Positions 17,302-23,995 of a stretch of DNA of 64,000 nucleotides are shown here, piece by piece. The position numbers and the translations under genes are program-made. Within the stretch, counting starts at the first letter, position 1, and the number at the start of each line of letters is the position of its first letter. The DNA comes from Bacillota bacterium (lineage in GTDB: Bacteria > Bacillota > Bacilli > Paenibacillales > Paenibacillaceae), in the NCBI GenBank assembly GCA_023391635.1, contig JAEWAQ010000076.1, forward strand, positions 158,601 through 222,600, read 5' to 3'. Below the pieces are notes generated by a model. That model was not told the DNA's origin. It worked only from the letters and a program-made list of their open reading frames with translations, and did not search any database.

Positions 17302-18540
17302 ATGTTTAACATGATTTTGCTTGGGCTGCAAGTCGTTTTTTTCGCCATCGGTGTTTACCAAATTTTTCTATCTTTGTTTGGATGGTATCGCAAGAAGGAA
17401 CGGATCGAGCATCCGCCCACCAAATCTTTCGCTATCTTCGTAGCCGCCCACAACGAGGCTGCGGTCGTCGGAGCCTTGGTCGAAAATTTGCTTAAAATGA
17501 AGTATCCCCGCAAGCTTTATGATATTTTCGTCATTTGCGATAATTGTACGGACGGAACCGCGGACGTGGTCAGGAAATACCCGGACGTCTTCGCCATGGA
17601 GAGAATGAATCCCCATCAGAGGGGTAAAGGCTACGCTATCGAATGGATGCTGAAGGAACTCTGGAAGCAGCCGAAATCCTACGATGCCGTCGTCATGTTC
17701 GACGCCGACAACTTGGTGGCGACAGACTTCCTCACGTATATGAACGAGGATTTGATGAACGGCCACCGGGTTGTGCAAGGGTATCTGGACACGAAAAATC
17801 CGAACGACTCTTGGGTCAGCGCCGCCAACGGAATCAACTATTGGTTCTGCAATCGTTTATGGCAGCTTCCCCGCACGAATCTCGGGCTGTCTAACTTCTT
17901 GGGCGGAACGGGCATGTGTTTCGAGAGCAGCTTGTTGAAGGAGATGGGGTGGGGGGCGACCAGCCTCGTTGAGGACTTGGAATTCACCATCTGCTGTATC
18001 CAGCGGGGGATTAAGACCAAGTTCAACTTCGAAGCCCGGGTGTACGACGAGAAGCCCATCACGTTCCGGGCATCGGCCCGCCAACGTCTCCGTTGGATGC
18101 AAGGCCATTTCGACGTGACGCGGCGCTATATGCTGCCGACGCTTTGGCAAGGAATCAAGGAACGCAGTTGGGTCAAGATCGACGCCGCCATTTACATTTT
18201 CAACGCGTACAACTTTTTGTTCGGTTTCATTATCACGGCCGTACTATGGTTCGATCTGGTAGTGCCGGGCGCGGCGAGATTCGATTCGATCTATTCCATC
18301 GCCCCGGTCTGGATCGCGATACCGGTGAGCCTCTACATCTATTTGCAAGTTCCGCTGGCGATGATGCTCGAAAAGGTGAACTGGAAGATGTATATACGGC
18401 TCATCACGTTCCCGGTCTTCTTCATCTCGTGGTGGCCGATTACGTTCTACGCATTTTTCACGCAGAACAACAAAACCTGGAGCCATACGCAGCATACGCG
18501 CGGGCTTCGGCTCGAAGAAGTGCAAAGCAAGCAAATGTAA
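17302..18540 (+). CDS. GT2-family membrane glycosyltransferase, paralog 1
   Basis: The 412-residue protein has an N-terminal membrane segment, a GT-A domain and three or four C-terminal membrane segments, the design of processive GT2 synthases (IcaA/cellulose-synthase-like). Nucleotide-sugar and catalytic motifs are visible: AAHNEAAVV, the DAD of FDADN at 134-136, ED at 224-225 and QRLRW at 261-265. The product is probably an extracellular polysaccharide or glycolipid; the sugar is unknown. AGGGGG lies 10 nt before the chosen ATG, the same as in the paralog; an upstream ATG at 17269 lacks a ribosome site. It is about two-thirds identical by eye to the gene at 19412. Confidence 0.88.
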   Translation: MFNMILLGLQVVFFAIGVYQIFLSLFGWYRKKERIEHPPTKSFAIFVAAHNEAAVVGALVENLLKMKYPRKLYDIFVICDNCTDGTADVVRKYPDVFAMERMNPHQRGKGYAIEWMLKELWKQPKSYDAVVMFDADNLVATDFLTYMNEDLMNGHRVVQGYLDTKNPNDSWVSAANGINYWFCNRLWQLPRTNLGLSNFLGGTGMCFESSLLKEMGWGATSLVEDLEFTICCIQRGIKTKFNFEARVYDEKPITFRASARQRLRWMQGHFDVTRRYMLPTLWQGIKERSWVKIDAAIYIFNAYNFLFGFIITAVLWFDLVVPGAARFDSIYSIAPVWIAIPVSLYIYLQVPLAMMLEKVNWKMYIRLITFPVFFISWWPITFYAFFTQNNKTWSHTQHTRGLRLEEVQSKQM

Positions 18541-18554
18541 TATTTTAAGTTCGA

Positions 18555-18577
18555 CCCCGGCAGCGCCGGGGTTTTTT
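18555..18577 (+). terminator. Terminator after GT2 paralog 1
   Basis: CCCCGGC-AGC-GCCGGGG followed by TTTTTT. This is a textbook intrinsic terminator between two convergent genes. Confidence 0.92.
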
Positions 18578-18594
18578 GTGCGTCAAAATTCCGG

Positions 18595-19122
18595 TCACAT
18601 GACCCACAGCTTGATGATCAGCGCCGTCAAGCTGCCGAGCAGGGCGCCGGCGACCGTATCGCTTGGAAAATGAAGACCGAAGTAGACGCGCGATAGCGCG
18701 ACGCCGAGAGCGATCGGCAGCAAGGCCGGAATCAGCGAGGGCGCGGCGAGCATCCATGGCGTCATCGCCGCGAACGCGGCGGTCGTATGACCCGAAGGAA
18801 ACGACGGATCCTTGAGCGGCTTGCGTCCCGTGTGCGCTTGGGGAAAGATCTGATAGGGCCGCAACCGGGGGGCGCTGCGTTTGGCAATGGCGACCGGTAC
18901 GTGGCTTAAAGTTACGGCGACCAGCGCCTGCCAGCCCACGTTGCTCCAGGGCTCGGGCGCGAAAAGGCCGACAGCGAGCGAACAGACAAGGGTGAACGTC
19001 GCGCCGCCCAGCAGCGAGAGAATGCGGAACAGCCAGCTAAGCGCGGCATGATTCCAACGGATGTTGACGTGCAGGAACAGCGGACGCTCGACCTCCAGCA
19101 GCATGCGGTAAATTCGGCTCAC
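18595..19122 (-). CDS. PAP2-family membrane phosphatase between the two GT2 genes
   Basis: The 175-residue protein has PAP2 motifs KRSAPRLRP, SFPSGHTTA and SRVYFGLHFPSDTVAG and about five hydrophobic segments. It is probably an undecaprenyl-pyrophosphate or related lipid phosphatase. The start is uncertain: GTG at 19122 lies 9 nt after AAGGAG, while another GTG at 19128 is only 3 nt away. Its place between two polysaccharide-type glycosyltransferases suggests recycling of a lipid carrier for the same product, which is inference. Confidence 0.82.
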   Translation of the reverse strand: MSRIYRMLLEVERPLFLHVNIRWNHAALSWLFRILSLLGGATFTLVCSLAVGLFAPEPWSNVGWQALVAVTLSHVPVAIAKRSAPRLRPYQIFPQAHTGRKPLKDPSFPSGHTTAAFAAMTPWMLAAPSLIPALLPIALGVALSRVYFGLHFPSDTVAGALLGSLTALIIKLWVM

Positions 19123-19298
19123 GGGCACCGTCTCCTTCTGCCGTTCCGGTTAACCGGGTTCGGCGGTTATCCGACGTACCTACACATACAGAATAATAGG
19201 GTTTTATTATCCCATGATTAACGGACCGCGAGATTTTGGTTATATTCGCATTGGAAAATGCCGGTTTACGCGGAGGGCGGTTGGGCAAACTTGAAGTG

Positions 19299-19411
19299 AA
19301 GAATGCGCCATTGGCGATCTGCGGAAATATAAAGAGACCGAGCCGGTGGAGCCGAAACGAACAAACAGAGACAGAACAAAGAAAAATCGGGGTCCAGGGG
19401 GTCAACCGAAT
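19299..19411 (+). promoter_or_regulatory. 5' leader shared with the first GT2 gene
   Basis: This stretch carries the same series of blocks as 17199-17301: AAGAATGCGC, CAGAGACAGAAC, AAAAATCGGGG and AGGGGG. The remaining 19123-19298 holds a palindrome CCGGTTAACCGG and an AT-rich hairpin ATAATA-GGGTTT-TATTAT, but no gene. Confidence 0.6.
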
Positions 19412-20653
19412 ATGTTGAATCAAGTGTTTTTCGTCGTGCAAATTTTGGTTGGAGCCATTGGCGTGTATCAGTTCGCGCTGTCTGTCTGGGGATGGACCGG
19501 CAAGAAGAAAGCCGCGAATCACGATCCACGGAAGTCGTTCGCTGTCCTGATCGCCGCGCACAATGAAGAGAAGGTTGTCGGCGCTCTGATCGATAACTTG
19601 CTGAAACTGAATTACCCGCGAGCGTTGTACGATGTATTCGTCATTTGCGACAATTGCACGGACGATACGGCACGCATCGCGCGGCAGTATCCAGGCGTGA
19701 TCGCCTGCGAGCGCGAGAACAAGCACCAGCGCGGCAAAGGCTTCGCCATCGAATGGATGCTCAAGGAGCTGTGGAACCGCAGCCGCCAATATGACGGCGT
19801 GGTCATGCTGGACGCCGACAATCTGGTCGAGTCCGATTTCCTGCTGCATATGAACAACAGCCTGTGCGAAGGGCACAAGGTCGTTCAAGGCTATCTGGAC
19901 ACCAAGAATCCCGAGGATTCCTGGATCACGGCGGCATACGGCATTACGTACTGGTTCTGCAACCGGCTCTGGCAGCTGCCGCGCACCCGCCTGCGGATGG
20001 CGAATTTCCTCGGGGGCACTGGGATGTGTTTCGACTCTGGACTGCTCAAGGAGATGGGCTGGGGCGCGACGAGTCTGGTCGAGGATCTGGAGTTCACGGT
20101 TCGCTGCGTGCAGCGCGGCATCTATCCGACGATGAACTACGACGCCAAGGTGTACGACGAGAAGCCGCTGTCCTTCCGCGCTTCCGTCCGCCAACGGCTG
20201 CGCTGGATGCAAGGACATTTCAGCGTGGCGCGCCGCTACTTCTTTCCGCTGCTGTGGAGCAGCATCAAGGAGCGGAATCTGGCCAAATTCGATACGGCTC
20301 TCTATACCGTAACCGTGTACAACGTGCTGATCGGCTCGCTGCTGACTCTGGTGCTATGGTTCGATCAAATGCGGCCGGGCGTGCCGGCGTTCACGTCGAT
20401 CTACTACTACTTGCCGATCTGGGTCACGGGCATCTCGCTGTTTGTCAGCTGCGCCCAATTCCCGTTCGCGATGATGCTTGAGAAAGTGAAGTCCTGGAGA
20501 GTGTATGCGAATCTGCTGTTGTTCCCGGTATTCCTGCTCTCCTGGTGGCCGATTACGATGTACGCCTTCTTCACCCAGAACAACAAGACGTGGAGCCACA
20601 CGCAACATACGCGCGTGCTTCGGCTCGAAGAAGTGCGCGGCAAACAAATGTGA
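19412..20653 (+). CDS. GT2-family membrane glycosyltransferase, paralog 2
   Basis: The 413-residue protein has the same design as the gene at 17302: an N-terminal membrane helix, GT-A domain with AAHNEEKVV, LDADN, SLVEDLEF and QRLRW, and C-terminal membrane helices ending TWSHTQHTRVLRLEEVRGKQ, nearly identical to the paralog's end. Differences are spread along the protein, with the membrane region more divergent, which suggests an old tandem duplication with separate evolution. The start at MLNQVFF follows AGGGGG by 10 nt. The substrate is unknown. Confidence 0.88.
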   Translation: MLNQVFFVVQILVGAIGVYQFALSVWGWTGKKKAANHDPRKSFAVLIAAHNEEKVVGALIDNLLKLNYPRALYDVFVICDNCTDDTARIARQYPGVIACERENKHQRGKGFAIEWMLKELWNRSRQYDGVVMLDADNLVESDFLLHMNNSLCEGHKVVQGYLDTKNPEDSWITAAYGITYWFCNRLWQLPRTRLRMANFLGGTGMCFDSGLLKEMGWGATSLVEDLEFTVRCVQRGIYPTMNYDAKVYDEKPLSFRASVRQRLRWMQGHFSVARRYFFPLLWSSIKERNLAKFDTALYTVTVYNVLIGSLLTLVLWFDQMRPGVPAFTSIYYYLPIWVTGISLFVSCAQFPFAMMLEKVKSWRVYANLLLFPVFLLSWWPITMYAFFTQNNKTWSHTQHTRVLRLEEVRGKQM

Positions 20654-20655
20654 CG

Positions 20656-20684
20656 TTGACATCACTGATGCGGCATGCTATAGT
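20656..20684 (+). promoter_or_regulatory. SigA-type promoter of the infC operon
   Basis: TTGACA (20656-20661), a 17-bp spacer, then TATAGT (20679-20684). It lies directly before the L20-type leader. Confidence 0.88.
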
Positions 20685-20690
20685 CTTGAA

Positions 20691-20880
20691 GTGACTGTTT
20701 TTGATCAATCAATTCAGTACGCATAAGCAGAAGCGCCCGCTTCTCACCTGCTCGGCTTGCGCTGACGGGTTCGCGTAGCCGACGGATGCGAGGCCGCAGC
20801 CGGGGAGTTCGATTCCCGCGCAGTGCCGAACCGACGAGTGAGCAGGAAGCGGGCCCGATGGTTGGGACCCGCTTTTTTGA
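20691..20880 (+). ncRNA. L20-type leader RNA (transcription attenuator of infC-rpmI-rplT)
   Basis: A strong terminator is present: GCGGGCCC with GGGACCCGC (20849-20872) followed by TTTTTT. The competing antiterminator is also visible: CCCGCTTC (20736-20743) and CTGCTC (20748-20753) pair with GAGCAGGAAGCGGG (20840-20853), which removes the left arm of the terminator. This layout is that of Firmicute L20 leaders, in which free ribosomal protein L20 favours termination. The middle part (20760-20835) is GC-rich and folds further. Identification rests on position and mutually exclusive stems. Confidence 0.85.
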
Positions 20881-20923
20881 TGCGCTGGAGAGGGCTTACG
20901 ACAGGCCATTATGGAGGTGGAAC

Positions 20924-21439
20924 ATTATTAGCAAGGATCATCAAATCAATGAGGAAATCCGGGCGAGGGAAGTCAGACTGGTAGGCGCAGAGGGCGAGCA
21001 ACTCGGCATCAAGCCGTTCCGGGAAGCGATGCAGCTGGCCATCGACGCGAATATGGACCTGGTCAATGTCGCGCCGCAGGCGAAGCCGCCGGTGTGCCGC
21101 ATTATGGACTACGGCAAATTCCGTTACGAGCAGCAGAAGAAAGAGAAGGAAGCCCGGAAGAATCAGAAGATCGTCGACCTGAAGGAAGTCTGGTTCCGTT
21201 CGAACATCGATGAACACGACTATCAGACGAAATTTCGCAATGTCGTGAAGTTTCTAAACGAAGGCGACAAGGTCAAATGCTCCGTGCGGTTCCGCGGTCG
21301 TGAAATCGCCCACGCGAGCATCGGTCAGAAAATTCTGGAGCGCGTGGCGAAGGAAGTGGCCGATCTTTGCGTCATCGAGCGGATGCCGAAGCTCGAAGGC
21401 CGCAGCATGATCATGATTCTGGCTCCGAAGAGCCATTGA
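20924..21439 (+). CDS. infC: Translation initiation factor IF-3
   Basis: The 171-residue protein begins ISKDHQINEEIRAREVRL after the initiator, as IF-3 does, and contains PPVCRIMDYGKFRYEQQKKE, the linker and C-domain motifs, ending MIMILAPKSH. It binds the 30S subunit and checks initiator tRNA and start codon. The start is AUU (20924-20926): GGAGGTGG ends 3 nt before it, its GGAGG core is 6 nt away, and no ATG, GTG or TTG lies at the right distance. An AUU start is the known basis of IF-3 autoregulation in bacteria. The open frame upstream runs through the leader RNA and is not coding. Confidence 0.95.
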   Translation: MISKDHQINEEIRAREVRLVGAEGEQLGIKPFREAMQLAIDANMDLVNVAPQAKPPVCRIMDYGKFRYEQQKKEKEARKNQKIVDLKEVWFRSNIDEHDYQTKFRNVVKFLNEGDKVKCSVRFRGREIAHASIGQKILERVAKEVADLCVIERMPKLEGRSMIMILAPKSH

Positions 21440-21457
21440 CAGGAGGAAGTGCAATCC

Positions 21458-21658
21458 ATGCCTAAGATGAAAACACACAGCAGCTTGAAAGGCCGTTTCA
21501 AAATTACCGGTACCGGCAAAGTGAAACGCCACAAAGCGTACAGAAACCATCTGCTGTCCCACAAGTCCGGCCGCCAGAAGCGCGTGCTCGCTACACAGCC
21601 GCTGATGGCGCAAGGCGATGTTCGCCGCCTGCAGCAGCAATTGGCAAATCTGAAATAA
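21458..21658 (+). CDS. rpmI: 50S ribosomal protein L35
   Basis: The 66-residue basic protein MPKMKTHSSLKGRFKITGTG is a clear L35. AGGAGGAAG precedes the ATG. It lies 18 nt after infC and 22 nt before rplT in the conserved infC-rpmI-rplT order, and shares control by the L20 leader. Confidence 0.97.
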   Translation: MPKMKTHSSLKGRFKITGTGKVKRHKAYRNHLLSHKSGRQKRVLATQPLMAQGDVRRLQQQLANLK

Positions 21659-21680
21659 TACTTCCGGGAGGTAATGAATC

Positions 21681-22040
21681 ATGGCAAGAGTCAAGGGCGG
21701 ATTCGTCACACGCCGCCGTCGCAATAGAGTATTGAAAATGGCCAAAGGCTACTGGGGCGCGAAGCATCGCCTGTTCAAGAAAGCCAAAGAACAAGTGATG
21801 AAGTCGCTGTGGTACGCTTACCGCGACCGTCGCCAGACGAAGCGGAATTTCCGTAGACTGTGGATCGTGCGCATCAACGCTGCGGCCCGTCAGAATGGTC
21901 TTTCTTACAGCAAGTTGATGAACGGCCTGAAGCTGGCCGGCATCAACGTCAACCGCAAGATGCTGGCGGATCTCGCAGTGAACGATATCCAGGCGTTCAA
22001 CTCGCTGGTCAGCGCCGCCAAGGCGAAGATCAACGCCTAA
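21681..22040 (+). CDS. rplT: 50S ribosomal protein L20
   Basis: The 119-residue protein begins MARVKGGFVTRRRRNRVLKM and keeps the L20 motifs KGYWGAKHRLF and YRDRRQTKRNFRRLWI. L20 is needed for early 50S assembly and represses its own operon by binding the leader. GGGAGG lies before the ATG. The last gene of the operon, it is followed by an intrinsic terminator. Confidence 0.97.
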   Translation: MARVKGGFVTRRRRNRVLKMAKGYWGAKHRLFKKAKEQVMKSLWYAYRDRRQTKRNFRRLWIVRINAAARQNGLSYSKLMNGLKLAGINVNRKMLADLAVNDIQAFNSLVSAAKAKINA

Positions 22041-22055
22041 TCGCATACAGACAAG

Positions 22056-22075
22056 CCCCGGGCGACCGGGGTTTT
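22056..22075 (+). terminator. Terminator of the infC-rpmI-rplT operon
   Basis: CCCCGG-GCGA-CCGGGG followed by TTTT and a further T-rich stretch. Confidence 0.92.
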
Positions 22076-22091
22076 GATTTTTCGTGAGATC

Positions 22092-22127
22092 GCCGCGTAT
22101 CGTGCCGCGAATCGTGCCGCGAATCGA
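22092..22127. repeat. 12-bp tandem repeat, three copies
   Basis: GCCGCGTATCGT, GCCGCGAATCGT and GCCGCGAATCGA follow one another without gaps after the rplT terminator. No function is apparent. Confidence 0.75.
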
Positions 22128-22225
22128 GCGGTGCCTGCTTTTTCTAAAGATGCGTACAATCATACAGGCCAAGCTTTATCCTTGACCATACGCTGTAGCA
22201 CTACCGGTAAAGGAGGTCTGTGAGC

Positions 22226-22498
22226 ATGTCTCACGTCACGAGAATGCAGGCGAGGCAGTTGATCGGCCATGAGATCTATGTATTGCGCAAGGACGGCGCC
22301 GTCGTTCACGGGAAATTGACCGGGCTCAAAGGGGATAAGCTGATCATTGCGCCCGCCTCGGGCCAAGCGCACACTCAGGCGATCCTTCCGCTTGCTTTGT
22401 TCGATATTTTGGCTATTGGAACACTTCCGTTCGCAGGATTTGGCGGCGGCTTCGGCGGCGGCTTTGGAGGGTTCGGATTTCCCGGGTTTTTCTGGTGA
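22226..22498 (+). CDS. Small protein: beta-barrel-like N-terminus and Gly/Phe-rich tail
   Basis: The 90-residue product starts at an ATG 9 nt after a strong AAAGGAGG. Residues about 12-45 (IGHEIYVLRKDGAVVHGKLT, later KLIIAP) look like short strands of an Sm/SH3-like barrel. Residues about 46-66 are hydrophobic. The last 20 residues are almost only Gly, Phe and Pro (FGGGFGGGFGGFGF). Such tails are frequent in spore-coat and surface proteins of sporeformers, so a coat role is possible but not shown. A hairpin 25 bp downstream probably ends the transcript. No family name is given. Confidence 0.65.
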   Translation: MSHVTRMQARQLIGHEIYVLRKDGAVVHGKLTGLKGDKLIIAPASGQAHTQAILPLALFDILAIGTLPFAGFGGGFGGGFGGFGFPGFFW

Positions 22499-22522
22499 GA
22501 CGTATGTAGAGCGCCCCTGTAT

Positions 22523-22542
22523 GGCCGGTTGAAGAACCGGCC
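22523..22542 (+). terminator. Hairpin after the Gly-rich gene
   Basis: GGCCGGTT-GAAG-AACCGGCC is a perfect 8-bp stem followed by a weak T-rich run (TCTTCTCGTTG). Confidence 0.65.
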
Positions 22543-22554
22543 TCTTCTCGTTGT

Positions 22555-22804
22555 CGGCCTGCGGATATTGAAGACGTGATCGCCGACCCGTAGGATTTAG
22601 CGAACATAGAGGTGCAAATGAATACTCCCGCCACTTATCTGCGCTATGGCTTCGGTTGAAGACGCCTTCTTCATACTTGGGCAATGGATCGCCATCCAGG
22701 AAACTGGCTTTGGAGGTATACGCCTCTTCGGTGAGAATTGCCTCGATGCCAAGTGCAGTTGCTTTATATCGGATCATCGACACGTGCTCCGCTTTCGTAT
22801 TTGA
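22555..22804 (-). pseudogene. Remnant of a TnpB-type (IS200/IS605-related) transposase gene
   Basis: Reading down from 22804, the frame gives KATALGIEAILTEEAYTSKA followed by SFLDGDPLPKY (to about 22667). The block E-(A/S)-Y-T-S-K-A-S-F-L-D is a hallmark of the C-terminal catalytic region of one class of TnpB/OrfB proteins, which lack the zinc finger. Just after it, a shift of frame is needed to follow the expected SG..I....LY and N-I-R-R blocks, and a stop intervenes. Only the end of the gene is left. No terminal repeats were found. It is flanked by hairpins at 22523 and 22881. Confidence 0.6.
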
Positions 22805-22880
22805 CGCGCGCGGAAGTCGCCGTCATCGTACGCAAGCTGCTCCAGCAATCCGATTTGATCTAATCTGGTCGAATTTGTCC

Positions 22881-22913
22881 AGAGCCCCGGTTTCCGTCGG
22901 AAACCGGGGCTCT
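22881..22913. terminator. Perfect 15-bp stem-loop
   Basis: AGAGCCCCGGTTTCC and GGAAACCGGGGCTCT form an uninterrupted 15-bp stem with loop GTC. It lies 30 bp beyond the stop of the minus-strand GNAT gene and may end that transcript, although a T-run is lacking on either strand. Confidence 0.6.
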
Positions 22914-22943
22914 TGCTCGTAAACATCAGCCGTCCCGGCGCGT

Positions 22944-23414
22944 TCACGTCCACCCGGTCCATGCGTGGGTCAGCGGCTTGAACATCTCGTAGCAAGCTGC
23001 TTTTGGAATGTGGCGGACGACGGTATAACCATGCCTGGCATAGAAGCGCATGCCGCGTTCGTTCTGCTCGTCTACGAACAACCTCGACTCGCTGCAGCCG
23101 TTTTCCATCCCGTATCGCTCCGCGGTAGCCATCAGGGTCGATCCCCAACGCCGGTTCTGTTCGACCGGATCGACTGCCAGCAGATCGACGAACAAAGTCG
23201 CAGACCGCAGCTCCAAGTGGACAAAGGCGAAAGGCGCGCTCTTGGCCGTGCGGGAAGCGACGAGCGTGTGGCCGCGGCGCAGACGCGGGAGCAATTCACG
23301 CCGCAATCGGCTGCCGCCCAGACCGGGTCTGGGGGATAGGGGCACGAGCTGCGTTCGGACCAGTCCCACGATCGCGCGTTCGTCGCCTGCCCTTTTCCAG
23401 CGGATCAAAGGCAT
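22944..23414 (-). CDS. GNAT-family N-acetyltransferase
   Basis: From the ATG at 23414 the product is 156 residues. The acetyl-CoA site is seen as LLAVDPVEQNRRWGSTLMAT, matching the V.P..RG.G.G.. pattern with one Gly replaced, and the closing part RLFVDEQNERGMRFYARHGY is the usual GNAT motif B. GGGGAGGTG directly precedes the ATG, so spacing is tight; an in-frame TTG at 23429 has no ribosome site. The acyl acceptor is unknown. Confidence 0.8.
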   Translation of the reverse strand: MPLIRWKRAGDERAIVGLVRTQLVPLSPRPGLGGSRLRRELLPRLRRGHTLVASRTAKSAPFAFVHLELRSATLFVDLLAVDPVEQNRRWGSTLMATAERYGMENGCSESRLFVDEQNERGMRFYARHGYTVVRHIPKAACYEMFKPLTHAWTGWT

Positions 23415-23597
23415 CACCTCCCCGATCAAGACGCCGAACGTGTCCCTATCATCGTATGAAGCGCTTGATCGGCCCGGCCCCCCAATTTACCCGAGGGTAT
23501 GACAAAGACAAGTGCATGATCATCTGAACTATTCCAAGTCGGTTTGCCGCCATTCCCGTTAGGATATGATCGGAGGGGGAAGAAGGAAAAGTACATA

Positions 23598-23626
23598 TTG
23601 ACGGATGAGATTGCGAAGCATATAAT
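23598..23626 (+). promoter_or_regulatory. SigA-type promoter of the ilv operon
   Basis: TTGACG (23598-23603), a 17-bp spacer and TATAAT (23621-23626). Transcription would begin about 23633, at the head of the T-box leader. Upstream, 23430-23597 shows no gene. Confidence 0.88.
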
Positions 23627-23632
23627 GAAATC

Positions 23633-23972
23633 TAATCGATATCGAACATGTCAACAGCATTGATGAGGATCAAGCGAGAGGGCTCTTATGCTCAGAGAGC
23701 GTCGGGATTGCTGAGACCGATGCCTTAATCCCTTAACGCACAGTCTCCTCGGAGCTGTTTCCCTGAACCGTGCCGCGCGCGGCATCAGTAAGGGGAATCG
23801 GAGTGGCGCACGTTATGAGCGCCGGAGGTACGAATCAGCCGTAGCGCTCGGCTGCGTTCCTTCTGAGGCCGCCACTGCAAGGTGTGCGGCAAATCCGGGT
23901 GGTACCGCGGAGGCAACAGCCTTTCGTCCCAGAACGTCGATAAGACGGTGTTCTGGGAAGAAGGGCTTTTTT
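23633..23972 (+). promoter_or_regulatory. T-box leader of the ilv-leu operon
   Basis: The T-box core GGGTGGTACCGCGG lies at 23897-23910, followed by the CGTCCC stretch. The terminator pairs CCCAGAAC (23928-23935) with GTTCTGGG (23950-23957), extended by AGCC/GGCT, and ends in TTTTTT (23967-23972). Stem I is recognisable upstream: AGAGAGC at about 23695, base helix GAGG/CCTC, and above it GCG/CGC. The specifier loop reads ACAGTCT. Aligned with the pheS T-box in this window, the specifier is GUC (Val); an overlapping CUC (Leu) one base on cannot be ruled out. Uncharged cognate tRNA would stabilise the antiterminator and switch on ilvB. Confidence 0.9.
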
Positions 23973-23995
23973 ATTATTCGAAAGGAGGATGACGG

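Noticed and set aside
20786..20923. Longer infC starting upstream
   Set aside because: The added sequence is the L20 leader with its terminator; IF-3 homology begins right after the AUU.
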